From contig CAZIKF010000014.1 in the NCBI GenBank assembly GCA_964539825.1, positions 1 to 64,000 of the forward strand: DNA of 64,000 nt, given 5' to 3'. The notes below the pieces were generated by a model that was not told the DNA's origin, searched no databases, and saw only the letters and a list, made by a program, of their open reading frames with translations. Below, piece after piece: positions 51,919-60,843 of the stretch. Made by a program: the position numbers and the translations under genes. The stretch comes from CAZIKF01 sp964539825 (GTDB taxonomy: Bacteria > Muiribacteriota > UBA6191). Each line of letters begins with the position of its first letter. Within the stretch, counting starts at the first letter, position 1.

Positions 51919-52425
51919 GTGTTAGTTGAGGATTTACAACGTCAATTTGAACTTTTTCAAGACCTTGATGAAGTGAGTCTCCGAAAGCTTCTGCAATTTG
52001 GACGCTTAAAATACTTTGAAGATGGTACGATCATCTTTCGACAGGGGGATCTTGGAGCGGGTCTTTTGTGTGTGTTGGAAGGTGCCCTGGATCTTTTTAC
52101 CCAGAAAGGGGATCCGGACATCACCGACTCTGACAACATTGCCGTGGTAGATCAAATTGGTGTCGGAGAATTTGTGGGTGAAACCACACTCTTTGGTGAG
52201 GTTCGAAAGCGGCCTACCGGAGCCAGGGCTAGTGGTAACACTTTTGTATTATGGATCAATACTCTTGAGTACCGTCGACTTCAGAGTTCAGGACCCATGG
52301 AATTGACCAAAGTTCTCCTGCGTTTAGTTATCAATCTTTCTTCTACCTTCCGTACAAAAAATCAGGAACTCGGGGAACTCAGAAAGAAACTCGAAGAGCT
52401 TGAAGTCTTTCGTAACAAAGAATAA
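51919..52425 (+). CDS. Stand-alone cyclic-nucleotide-binding protein (second of tandem pair)
   Basis: The 168-aa protein (GTG start) is a paralogue of the preceding gene. The two share FELF.DL.E and TIIFRQGDLGAGLLCVLEGALDL and a cassette GEFVGETTLFGEVRKRPTGARA, longer and more divergent, so ligand binding is less certain. A charged C-terminal helix (ELGELRKKLEELEVFRNKE) is coiled-coil-like. It starts 15 bp after its neighbour. The pair may dimerise or respond to a second messenger in the pilin operon. Confidence 0.85.
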   Translation: MLVEDLQRQFELFQDLDEVSLRKLLQFGRLKYFEDGTIIFRQGDLGAGLLCVLEGALDLFTQKGDPDITDSDNIAVVDQIGVGEFVGETTLFGEVRKRPTGARASGNTFVLWINTLEYRRLQSSGPMELTKVLLRLVINLSSTFRTKNQELGELRKKLEELEVFRNKE

Positions 52426-52470
52426 TCCCCCAGAGCTTGATTTTTTTTGCCCGGATTCCCGGCCAAACCA

Positions 52471-52486
52471 GGAATCTCTCGATTCC
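52471..52486 (+). terminator. Short hairpin after the cyclic-nucleotide genes
   Basis: GGAATC-TCTC-GATTCC is followed by TTTG. It lies 45 bp after the second CNB gene and is a weak terminator candidate. Confidence 0.35.
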
Positions 52487-52630
52487 TTTGCTCCTCTGCG
52501 ATGAGCTTACTTTGGTCATGAACCTGCAAGCAGATAGGAATATGTTTGCTTTTCGGTACAGAATTGACTGCCTCGCCGGGGTCCGTCAGACTACTAATGG
52601 AAAATGAAATAAAACACATTCTGAGAGAGT

Positions 52631-53992
52631 ATGAATTCATATCTTAAACGCAGTGCTTTTGATCTTCTCAAGATTGGAATTGGACCCAGCTCTTCTCATA
52701 CTTTAGGGCCAATGAATATGGCTCGAAAATATCGCGAAGAACTCTTGAAAATTGGAGATGGGGTAACCCAGGTATGTGTCACCCTTAAGGGCTCTCTTGC
52801 CCATACAGGAGTGGGACATTTAACACCCAACGCCCTATGTGCTGGTCTTTTGGGACTGGATCCAGTTCTATCACCGATAGAAGAGATCACGGGTGCCAGG
52901 CAGAGAATTTTATTGGAGGGAGGATTTCACCTGGCTGAAAAGTGGATTTCCACCGAAATTGAGGCTTTGGTGGTACTGGATAAGGAGGCAAAAGACTATC
53001 GCCATCCAAATACCGCCATTTTTCTGGCCAGAGATGGAAGAGGAAAGCTCGTGCTTGAGCGTGAATATTGTTCCGTGGGAGGGGGGTTGTTCGTTGAGAT
53101 TCAGGATCTTAAACCCACTTTGAACAAAACTGAGGGTGAGAAAATATCTTTTTCATGGATTCTGGAAGAATGTTCTCGATCAGGTCTTTCCCTGGTTGAA
53201 TGGACCTATGCCCAGGAAGAATTGAAATCGGGTCTGGATAAGAAGGGGGTCCATGAAAGACTGCGTGCCTTATGGCAGATCATGCAGGAGACCATAGACG
53301 CGGGTTTTCGAAATGATGGCATTATACCCGGGAAACTAGGAGTGCGAAGAAGAGCCCGTAAGACGCTCGAGAGGCTGGAAGAGAGGGTGAATAAACTCAC
53401 ACGCGGGATGCCGTTCATGGGAAAAGCGGGTATTTACGCACTTTCTGTTAGTGAAGAAAATGCCTGTGGGGGGCGCGTTGTAACAGCACCCACTTGCGGA
53501 GCCTGCGGAGTTCTTCCCGGCGTTCTCACGGTACTTTCCCGGGATGAGGGATTTTCAGACGAATCAGTTTATGATGGTCTTATGATCGCGGCTCTCATTG
53601 GAAACATCGTTGTGGACAGGGCTTCCATTTCCGGCGCTGAAGTTGGCTGCCAGGGAGAGGTTGGTGTTGCCTGTGCCATGGCAGCGGCAGCCTTTTGTGC
53701 GATGAATGGAGGTTCCAATTACCAGATTGAGGAAGCTGCTGAAGCCGGATTGGAGCACCATCTTGGACTGACCTGTGACCCCGTGATGGGATTGGTACAG
53801 GTTCCCTGTATAGAACGAAATGCGGTGGCGGCGGGTACGGCCATAAATACAGCAAATCTGGCCCTGCTGGGAGAAGGTTCTCACTTGATTAGTTTTGATT
53901 GTTGTGTAGATACCATGATGCTCACGGGAACCGAAATGAGTGAAAAGTACAAAGAAACTTCCCTGGGCGGACTGGCCACGACCCACTGTTAA
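52631..53992 (+). CDS. sdaA: L-serine ammonia-lyase, iron-sulfur type, single chain
   Basis: The 453-aa enzyme combines the beta-like (IGIGPSSSHTLGPMNMA, SLAHTGVGHLTPNALCAGL) and alpha-like domains (GKAGIYALSVSEENACGGRVVTAPTCGACGVLPG, EVGCQGEVGVACAMAAAAF, LTCDPVMGLVQVPCIERN). The conserved cysteines for the [4Fe-4S] cluster are present. It converts serine to pyruvate and ammonia, draining the serine pool supplied by GlyA upstream in the window, although the two are far apart. The start has GAGAG-type ribosome signals. Confidence 0.93.
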   Translation: MNSYLKRSAFDLLKIGIGPSSSHTLGPMNMARKYREELLKIGDGVTQVCVTLKGSLAHTGVGHLTPNALCAGLLGLDPVLSPIEEITGARQRILLEGGFHLAEKWISTEIEALVVLDKEAKDYRHPNTAIFLARDGRGKLVLEREYCSVGGGLFVEIQDLKPTLNKTEGEKISFSWILEECSRSGLSLVEWTYAQEELKSGLDKKGVHERLRALWQIMQETIDAGFRNDGIIPGKLGVRRRARKTLERLEERVNKLTRGMPFMGKAGIYALSVSEENACGGRVVTAPTCGACGVLPGVLTVLSRDEGFSDESVYDGLMIAALIGNIVVDRASISGAEVGCQGEVGVACAMAAAAFCAMNGGSNYQIEEAAEAGLEHHLGLTCDPVMGLVQVPCIERNAVAAGTAINTANLALLGEGSHLISFDCCVDTMMLTGTEMSEKYKETSLGGLATTHC

Positions 53993-53998
53993 TCCCCT

Positions 53999-54601
53999 AT
54001 GCTTCGCATATTTCTAGCCCTTTCTCTTCTACAGGGAGTACACGGCTCCTCCTTTCTACTTGGATTAGGCTATCTCGAAATTGAATGGGAGCTGCATCTA
54101 CTTTCCCAGCGTATTCAAAACTCCATGGAGTTTGAACTGGATGAATCCCTGGCAAAGCATCTACTCTTCCTTGAGGAGGCAATTCGCTTCAAAAAATATA
54201 GTAGGGATCCTTCCGCGAAGGCATCGATACATTATTCCCTGAAGAGAAGAGAGAATCTATGGGAATCAGTTTTCTGGGAGGGGAAATTTCAAGCCCTTCG
54301 AGTCCAGTTAACGGTGGGAAGAACGCTCAGGGCGAGAAAACCAGAAGCTGAAATGAACCGCTGGTCCGAAAAGCTGCAATCTCTGGGATTTCAAACATCA
54401 CTCCTCATTAATAAGGAGCAAAGGCTAAGAGTGTTGAAAATTGAGAGGTTGGAGCGGGGTTGGATTTTCCGCGCCTGTTTACAAGGATGGAAGGGGACTG
54501 GGAATCTCATTCGAGGAGACCTGGTATGGAAAAAGCAGGACTCTACTGTTCTTGAGAACCAGTACTGTCGGCACTCGCCTGCTCTTCAAGACTCTTTCTG
54601 A
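53999..54601 (+). CDS. Exported hypothetical protein, 200 aa
   Basis: The family is not recognised. It has an N-terminal signal (IFLALSLLQGVHGSS), then a helical part (LEIEWELHLLSQRIQNSMEFEL, SLAKHLLFLEEAIRF) and a strand-rich end (RVQLTVGRTLRARK, GWIFRACLQG). It lies 6 bp after sdaA and converges on the thioredoxin-fold gene, overlapping it by 59 bp, so the annotated 3' end deserves caution. Confidence 0.55.
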   Translation: MLRIFLALSLLQGVHGSSFLLGLGYLEIEWELHLLSQRIQNSMEFELDESLAKHLLFLEEAIRFKKYSRDPSAKASIHYSLKRRENLWESVFWEGKFQALRVQLTVGRTLRARKPEAEMNRWSEKLQSLGFQTSLLINKEQRLRVLKIERLERGWIFRACLQGWKGTGNLIRGDLVWKKQDSTVLENQYCRHSPALQDSF

Positions 54602-55676
54602 GCCGGATCGTTCTCAGAATTTTGAAGAACTCGCCGGGATTCATTAGCTCGGTATATTTGGACATCGGCTTGTCTTTTGAGAGCACCATTAAGGCTGGAA
54701 GTTCCAGAGAATAGTGACGTTTAATCAGGTTTAAAGCTCTCTCACTCAGGTTTTCAGCAACCTTAAACTTTCTCATGTAAGTCAATTCATTTCGCTTTAG
54801 GGGTTGATCTTCTAAATAGGCGCTAAGGATGGATTGGAATTCTTGAGTTGGGTCGACAAGAACAATGAATGGCTCCTGGATCTCCTCCTTCATCGTGTTG
54901 ATCTCGATGATTCCACCTAAGCTGTTAAACTCCAGTCCGTGGGGTCCCGGAACCAAATCCATGGTTTTCAGCATAGATTTTTTAGCATTGGCTTCAACCT
55001 TCTTTCGGGATTGAGGAGTAAATAGATGAAGGGGGATAATATGAGATCCCCGATCATTTTCCAGAGTCACAATTCCTGATGACAGGTTGATGGGTATTCC
55101 TTCCACGATTTTTCCAGTTTGAAGCTGAAATCCTGAGATATTTCTAAGCTCACGTTTTGTTCGCTTCTCCATTTCTACCGGTTTTAGGATTGGATCTGCC
55201 GGGTACTTCAACCTACGTTCTTCGGATAAGGTTCTCCATTGTTCATACCAGGACTGCAGAGAACGTAAAAAAGCCCTGGGGGGCCACATTCCTTCAATAC
55301 TTCCAATACGTCCTGCATCGGAATAGGCGATGATTGTGGGATATCTCTCCAATCTGAACAACCTGGACAGATCGATACCATGTTTCTTCGTTTCCGCATC
55401 AATACGTTGGATATGAAAGACCTGAAGAAAATCCTGGATATCTGCTCGGCGGAGAACTTGCTCTTCCATATCTCTTGAGATTGATGACCAGTTTGTAAAA
55501 AAAATAAGAAGAACTGGTTTCCCTACCCGTTTACTGATTCTCCTGGGATCGCGCATTTCCTTAAAGGGCAGGGGAGGAGAAGTGATCATCGGGGAAGATT
55601 GCACCGAAGTCTCAGTTTCCTCTGCAGCAAAGGCCAAAGAACACAAAAATAGGAAGCACAGAGAAAGAGATCTCAT
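54543..55676 (-). CDS. Exported thioredoxin-fold protein lacking the CxxC motif
   Basis: The 377-aa protein has a signal peptide (LSLCFLFLCSLAFAAE). A thioredoxin-like N-terminal domain (about 35-130, KPVLLIFFTNWSSISRDMEEQV, VFHIQRIDAETKKHGIDL, YPTIIAY) has WSSIS where active thioredoxins carry WCxxC, so it cannot be a redox enzyme of the usual type. The rest (about 150-377) is unrecognised, with strand-rich sections (GKIVEGIPINLSSGIVTLEND). It might act as a chaperone or binding module in the periplasm. Its 3' end overlaps the convergent 53999 gene. Confidence 0.7.
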   Translation of the reverse strand: MRSLSLCFLFLCSLAFAAEETETSVQSSPMITSPPLPFKEMRDPRRISKRVGKPVLLIFFTNWSSISRDMEEQVLRRADIQDFLQVFHIQRIDAETKKHGIDLSRLFRLERYPTIIAYSDAGRIGSIEGMWPPRAFLRSLQSWYEQWRTLSEERRLKYPADPILKPVEMEKRTKRELRNISGFQLQTGKIVEGIPINLSSGIVTLENDRGSHIIPLHLFTPQSRKKVEANAKKSMLKTMDLVPGPHGLEFNSLGGIIEINTMKEEIQEPFIVLVDPTQEFQSILSAYLEDQPLKRNELTYMRKFKVAENLSERALNLIKRHYSLELPALMVLSKDKPMSKYTELMNPGEFFKILRTIRLRKSLEEQASADSTGSQEQ

Positions 55677-55744
55677 GATCTATTTTTCGTCAGAGAGACC
55701 CATAACATTGATGGTAGGCAAAGGATAGGGAGAAGTTCTAAGAA

Positions 55745-57556
55745 CTACTGACTTTCTTGAAAGAGCTTCTCCAGACGGTCTACATAGGAGTTAACCAGCT
55801 GAAAACCTCCATCAAAAAACCCCGGGTCTTCTAAATCTACCTGACAGGTTCTCTTGAGAAGATCCGCGCACTTACCAGATCCTCCAGCCTTTAGAAGGTC
55901 ACGATATCCCTCAACAAAACCAGAACCATTTTGTTGGTAGAGAGCATATAGACTCAGTACCACCATCATGCTCATGGAGTAGGTCCAGCAGTAAAAAGGA
56001 TAATGAAAAATATGGGGAATTTTTGACCAGCCAAATTTCTCTTCCGGCGGGGTTTGGATTTCATCGCCGTTACGCCTGGAAACCATATCCATCCAGATGC
56101 CGTTAATGGTATCTGCATCGAGGCTTCCCTCCCTGGACAGTTCATGGCATTTCAGTTCAAAGTCTGAGATCAGGGTTTGCCGAAAGAGAACTGAAACCAT
56201 TGAGCCAACCTGCTCATCGAGTAATAGTAGTCTGAGGTTAGGATCTTCAAGCGTTTCCAGGTAATGATCAAGGAGAATCAGCTCCGTGAACTGTGATGCG
56301 GTTTCAGCCCCCGTTTTGGTGCCGAATCTGAGTACAGGAGGCTGGTTTTCATCTGCATAGGAGAAGTGAATGGCATGCCCGAGTTCATGGGAGAGGGTAA
56401 ATACTGAGTCGTAGTTCTCTTCATAATTCATCAAGATAAAGGGACCCTCAGGAGTACCGCTGCAATAAGCACCCGTTTTCTTTTTTCCTGCTGAAGGAGC
56501 ATGCACGCGATCACTCATCAGGATTTTTTCTCCCCTGTTGGCGTAATCATCATCAAATCGCCTGAGGCTCTCAAGTATTTCCTGGCTGGCCTGAGCGTAG
56601 GGTACTGAGATTTTTTTCTTTAGTAGTGGAGCACGGAAGTCTTGTGATCCATAGGTAGAGAGTTGCAACGCACGCTTCTTAAACGCGTGGTAACGGCGAA
56701 AAAGTGGAAAACTCCGCTCAGTGGCTCTAAATAAATTAAGGATGGCATCTTCCGTGAGATCTTCCTCAAGAGCGCTTTGAGCCAGGACATCTTCTCTCGA
56801 CCTCAGCCTTTGTAATTCTGTCTGGTAATCGGAAACAATGGACCGGTAGGAATAGACCAGAAAACGATTCATGTCGCCATAGCACTGGTTTTCTCGAAGA
56901 TATACGTCCCTTCTAATATCAGGATCCGAGGACCCCTTAAAAGCTCTGATCTTTGATTTGCTCAATTTTACTGCTTTGCCATCAACTTCTAGATCTCCAA
57001 AATCCAGGCTTGATTCAATTTCAGTGTAAAACTTAGACCATGCCGAAGAACCATGAAGATTTTTGAAGCGAATGGCTCTCTCCTCCTGGTCGGAAAGAAG
57101 CCATGTCTCACGCTCCTTTAAGGATTCAAAAAAGTAACGATAGGTATTTAGCTCTTCTGAAACCACAAGCCTCTCAAAGGATTCTCTTGGAATCCTGGCA
57201 AGTCCATGGGTGAAGAATTGAAGTTCACTCTGAATTTCTGCCCCGGCGGATCTGATTTTTTGGTATAGCTGGAGTTTTTCTGAATTTTCCAGATCCACAT
57301 CATGGGAAAGATGGGCGAATGCATAGAGACGGTGTAGAGCCAATTGAATTGATTCGTAACTGCTAATAGCAGGTGCCAGTGCTTTGGGGCCCAGGCTTGC
57401 CCGGTCAAACAGGGTCCGGTACTTCTGGAATTCACTGGCAAGCTCAGACAATTTTTGAAGATCCGTTCCGATCTGTGGAGAGTGGATCGAGGTGTATAGC
57501 GGGGAAAGGTCCCACAGGGGAAATCGTTGAGAATCCTGACATTGTTCCGGGGACAT
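55745..57556 (-). CDS. pepF: Oligoendopeptidase F, M3 family
   Basis: The 603-aa zinc metallopeptidase has the zinc motif HELGH at about residue 391 (FTLSHELGHAIHFSYAD). Downstream conserved regions include GAETASQFTELIL, where a third zinc-binding Glu is expected, and FHYPFYCWTYSMSMMVV near the C-terminus. The N-terminus WDLSPLYTSIH is typical. The ATG at 57554-57556 is chosen because the longer frame encodes an unlikely extension. It hydrolyses short peptides in the cytoplasm. It follows an unknown exported-protein gene on the same strand by 13 bp. Confidence 0.94.
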   Translation of the reverse strand: MSPEQCQDSQRFPLWDLSPLYTSIHSPQIGTDLQKLSELASEFQKYRTLFDRASLGPKALAPAISSYESIQLALHRLYAFAHLSHDVDLENSEKLQLYQKIRSAGAEIQSELQFFTHGLARIPRESFERLVVSEELNTYRYFFESLKERETWLLSDQEERAIRFKNLHGSSAWSKFYTEIESSLDFGDLEVDGKAVKLSKSKIRAFKGSSDPDIRRDVYLRENQCYGDMNRFLVYSYRSIVSDYQTELQRLRSREDVLAQSALEEDLTEDAILNLFRATERSFPLFRRYHAFKKRALQLSTYGSQDFRAPLLKKKISVPYAQASQEILESLRRFDDDYANRGEKILMSDRVHAPSAGKKKTGAYCSGTPEGPFILMNYEENYDSVFTLSHELGHAIHFSYADENQPPVLRFGTKTGAETASQFTELILLDHYLETLEDPNLRLLLLDEQVGSMVSVLFRQTLISDFELKCHELSREGSLDADTINGIWMDMVSRRNGDEIQTPPEEKFGWSKIPHIFHYPFYCWTYSMSMMVVLSLYALYQQNGSGFVEGYRDLLKAGGSGKCADLLKRTCQVDLEDPGFFDGGFQLVNSYVDRLEKLFQESQ

Positions 57557-57569
57557 GGGCGCTCCTAGC

Positions 57570-58646
57570 TTAAAGATTGTAGTAAAACTCGCCGGCAATA
57601 TCAGATATGCGGTAGAGCCGTCGATAGAGGTCCCAGGTCTTCTGGTCCCACTGGCCCGTAGGATAACATCTGCCGTCAAGGTCTAATCTACCAGGACAGT
57701 GTTCTGGAACAGGTTCTGGTTCATAAATCTTGGAAATGATCTCCCCCTGCACCAGGATTGTAATTTCTTCGAGAGTTTTAGCATCTTTGAGCTTTTTTTC
57801 AAGGTAGGGAAGACGCATTTTAACCAATTCCCGCTTCTCCTGAAGGATTTTTTCATGCTCCAGTTTAGAGGTATAGATTTGTTGCATGAGAGATTGAATT
57901 TTTCGGTTGGACTTACCAAGAGCATCTTCTTCCTTGCTTCCGTAACCACGCATTCGGGAGATTTTCATCTTATGCTGCTCTTCTTCTTTCTTCTTACGGT
58001 TAGCAAGCCAGGATGTGATTGCCATCGCTGGAATGGGAATTTCAAGGTGCGTAAGTTTGGGAAGCTTGAAGGATCCGTCGTCATACAGGGAAATAACGAT
58101 TTTTGTAGCATTTGCAAGGCGTGCATTTCGTATAAATTCATCGATTGAGAAGGTCTCCAGGCTCTTTCCTGAAAACTGATTGAAAATACTGGAATACTCA
58201 AGAACAATTAAGTCAAAGACATCATCACTTTGCCGCTTAAGTAGGAAATGGTTACTTTGTCCATCCTGGTAATGCAGAACAGGGATTTTGTTATGAAGAT
58301 TTTGAAGCTGGGGATATTTTGTAGGAGGCGCGACGATATAGTCCTTCTGGTAGTAAGAACGTAAATATCCTCGAAAGAGGGAGCGTACATTCTCGCGGTT
58401 GAGCGCCATCTCGGTTGTGAAATATTCGTGAGGGTGGAGTATAGCGCTGCCAAAGGTCTTACGCGAAATGGTCTCCTTTAGATTGGCCATGGTCTTGATC
58501 ATTTCAAAATCTCCCCGCCTAAACAGGAGAAAATTCTTATTGGTTATAACCCGTTGGAAGACTTCCTCTTCAGAGAGGGCACCAAACAAAAGAGCATGAC
58601 CCAGGACCAACCAGGTGAGAACAGGGAATAAACGACAATTTTTCAT
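57570..58646 (-). CDS. Exported hypothetical protein with coiled coil, 358 aa
   Basis: The family is not recognised. It has a signal peptide (FPVLTWLVLGHALLFGALS). An N-terminal domain of about 200 residues includes VFDLIVLEYSSIFNQFSG and a basic/acidic coiled-coil stretch (about 215-300, NRKKKEEEQHKMKISR, LEHEKILQEKRELVKM). A C-terminal Cys pair (CPGRLDLDGRC) could form a disulfide. It precedes pepF on the minus strand by 13 bp and diverges from the exonuclease gene. Confidence 0.6.
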   Translation of the reverse strand: MKNCRLFPVLTWLVLGHALLFGALSEEEVFQRVITNKNFLLFRRGDFEMIKTMANLKETISRKTFGSAILHPHEYFTTEMALNRENVRSLFRGYLRSYYQKDYIVAPPTKYPQLQNLHNKIPVLHYQDGQSNHFLLKRQSDDVFDLIVLEYSSIFNQFSGKSLETFSIDEFIRNARLANATKIVISLYDDGSFKLPKLTHLEIPIPAMAITSWLANRKKKEEEQHKMKISRMRGYGSKEEDALGKSNRKIQSLMQQIYTSKLEHEKILQEKRELVKMRLPYLEKKLKDAKTLEEITILVQGEIISKIYEPEPVPEHCPGRLDLDGRCYPTGQWDQKTWDLYRRLYRISDIAGEFYYNL

Positions 58647-58759
58647 GTGAATCTATGATATTTCTTCGGCTTCTACAGAGGTAGCCCTGATATTTTACCG
58701 GGGAACCAACTATGATAGACTCTCCGCAATGAGTGGATGCGCCTGCAGGGATTTAAAAA

Positions 58760-59602
58760 ATGGATGAAAATCTGGATCGAAGGGTATTTGTAGCCTTTGA
58801 TATTGAGACAACAGGTCTCCAGCCTATCATGAACCGGACATTGGAACTGTCTGCGGTAAAGTTTACGACATCGGGTAGGATCTTGGGTGAGTTTGATGAG
58901 TTAATCAATCCGGGTATCCCTATTCCCGAAGCGGCCAGCAAGGTCAATAAAATCTATGAAGAGGATATAAGAAATAAATCCCGGGCAACTGAAATTCTAA
59001 AGGGATTTTCAGAGTTTCTCGATGGTTGTGGATCTGAAGTGATACTTCTAGCTCACAATTCAGAATTCGATGTAGGTTTTCTGGGGGCTGAATATATTTT
59101 GTGCAATATGGAGCCGCCCAAGGTTGAGATATGGGACACTCTGCCCATGTCCCGAGCGCTGGTACCTAATATCATGAACCACAAGCTTTCAACCCTTGTT
59201 CATCATTTTGATTTCAGAGCCGATGGATTTCACCGAGCACTGGTAGATTCCTACCATGTCCACTACCTTTTCAAGTGGTTTTGTTCGCAGGTTAATTCTC
59301 TCGATGAGCTTCGTGAATTAGCCAATCCAAGGTATTTTGATCAATCAAATGAATTGTTTTCAGTACAGCTTCCCCTGCCGCTGATGAAGCTGAAAAAATC
59401 CCTCGCCAGTAATTCCAGACTCAGGTTTGTCTATGAAGGGGAGACCGGGATTCGAGAGACGATTGAAGTGGTCCCGCATAATTTGTTTCATGACGAAAAA
59501 TATAGCTATATACTCGCAACTAGAGAAACACTAGGGTACCCCCAGGCGTTTCGGCTGGACCGTCTTTCCCGTCCTGAAATTGTCATGGAGTCTCTTAATT
59601 GA
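58760..59602 (+). CDS. DnaQ-like DEDDh 3'-5' exonuclease fused to a C-terminal WYL-like domain
   Basis: The 280-aa protein has an exonuclease domain (about 8-175). Exo I is FDIETTG (D14, E16), Exo II AHNSEFD (D104) and Exo III HRALVDS (H158, D163), so the active site is complete. The C-terminal 75 residues follow the WYL-domain pattern (LRFVYEGETG, ETIEVVPHNLFHDEKYSYILATRE, FRLDRLS). WYL domains usually regulate transcription or defence nucleases by binding nucleic acid or small ligands. The start follows AGGG by 9 nt. It could be a repair or RNA-degrading exonuclease rather than the replicative proofreading subunit. Confidence 0.82.
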   Translation: MDENLDRRVFVAFDIETTGLQPIMNRTLELSAVKFTTSGRILGEFDELINPGIPIPEAASKVNKIYEEDIRNKSRATEILKGFSEFLDGCGSEVILLAHNSEFDVGFLGAEYILCNMEPPKVEIWDTLPMSRALVPNIMNHKLSTLVHHFDFRADGFHRALVDSYHVHYLFKWFCSQVNSLDELRELANPRYFDQSNELFSVQLPLPLMKLKKSLASNSRLRFVYEGETGIRETIEVVPHNLFHDEKYSYILATRETLGYPQAFRLDRLSRPEIVMESLN

Positions 59603-59662
59603 ATTGGAAGCGAAAGACAGGGTGTGAAAATCCCGATGAAGGTATGAAATGAGGAGAAAATT

Positions 59663-60835
59663 GTGTTTGTGATCCTGGTAACGCTACTGGTTCTGACTGG
59701 CTGCAACTGCGTTCACGCGATTGATAAAGGGAAGAGCAGTCGAGACACTAAAGTATTGTACGAAACAAAGAGGTTTTTCTCTGCCGGGGAGAAACTGAAC
59801 AAGGAAGTATCCCGTTTCACCGTAACCAATACCTATAAGTTCAAGCATAATAAGAAGAATACGACCTCCTTAATGCTTCCCTGGTCTCGTGGAGAATTGC
59901 GTACCGATGCCGGGGAAAAATTCGCTGTGGAGGGGGCCAAGGATCTCGCGGTCACTCATACCATGAAAACCAGGGTTCCTAAATCTGAACGGATGGGAGT
60001 GGATTGGAAATTCAGCGTGAATCTGCCTTCCGGGAAGGAGCGCCTGAAGGCAAATGAAAACAAAGTTACCGCGGCTCTTGGTGAAACCGGACAAGGCCTT
60101 GCAGGACCAACCTATGGCAAGGGGCTTGATCTGGGGGCGGAAGTAACTCTAACCCATCTGAGGGGAAAAAAAGTTCAGGATAAGACAGCCATTGGTTATA
60201 AAGTTCAGGGAAATTATTCCTCCCTCATTGATAAGCCCTCCAGGAAAGAGCCGGGGGATATGGCAACTCTAAAATGGAGCCGAACTCTTCAAAAGTCGAA
60301 GAATCTCAAGTACACCTTCGGGGCGGGGACTACGTTGACCAAAAGAAGCGCTAACTTTCGGCCAGGGGATCAAAAGTCGGAGAATCCCAGCCGTTTTGAA
60401 CATCAAATTTCTCTAAAAATGGATAAAAAGCGTTCAGCCAAGATAAGTGAGTCCTTTCAGGTGCAGTTTCAGGAAAGAGGCGAAATTGAGGTGCAGGAAT
60501 CCAACGGGCAGATCGTCAACACTGAACAGGGAGATCGTTGGACCGTTGCCTGGACATTCACTAAGAAACGTAACAAGAAGCTTTCCGAACGTTTTGGTCT
60601 AAACGGGATTTTTGGCGGAGCCAATAATAACCTCGAGGTGGTTCCCCCTAACGTGGGAAACGCTACAGCACAGCTTGGAAAAGATACCAAAACTCGCATG
60701 GAAGAGGTTCAGCTGGTCTATGGCAGAAACTGGACCATCAATAAATATAAGAAATGGTTCCTTGAAGGAACCTACGGTCTGACCGATGATTCCCGCGACT
60801 GGACCTTCAGCACGGGATTGACATCCCAATTCTAG
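59663..60835 (+). CDS. Putative lipid-anchored outer-membrane beta-barrel protein
   Basis: The 390-aa protein starts at a GTG preceded by GAGGAG at 6 nt. Its signal ends in LVLTGC, a plausible lipobox. The rest is a barrel-like series of alternating strands (FKHNKKNTTSLMLPWSRGELR, AEVTLTHLRGKKVQDKTAIGYKV, NLKYTFGAGTTLTKRS) with many Lys/Asn-rich loops, ending in TFSTGLTSQF with a terminal Phe. It is predicted to be surface-associated. Function and ligand are unknown. It lies 8 bp before ileS and could be co-transcribed. Confidence 0.6.
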   Translation: MFVILVTLLVLTGCNCVHAIDKGKSSRDTKVLYETKRFFSAGEKLNKEVSRFTVTNTYKFKHNKKNTTSLMLPWSRGELRTDAGEKFAVEGAKDLAVTHTMKTRVPKSERMGVDWKFSVNLPSGKERLKANENKVTAALGETGQGLAGPTYGKGLDLGAEVTLTHLRGKKVQDKTAIGYKVQGNYSSLIDKPSRKEPGDMATLKWSRTLQKSKNLKYTFGAGTTLTKRSANFRPGDQKSENPSRFEHQISLKMDKKRSAKISESFQVQFQERGEIEVQESNGQIVNTEQGDRWTVAWTFTKKRNKKLSERFGLNGIFGGANNNLEVVPPNVGNATAQLGKDTKTRMEEVQLVYGRNWTINKYKKWFLEGTYGLTDDSRDWTFSTGLTSQF

Positions 60836-60843
60836 CCAAAATC

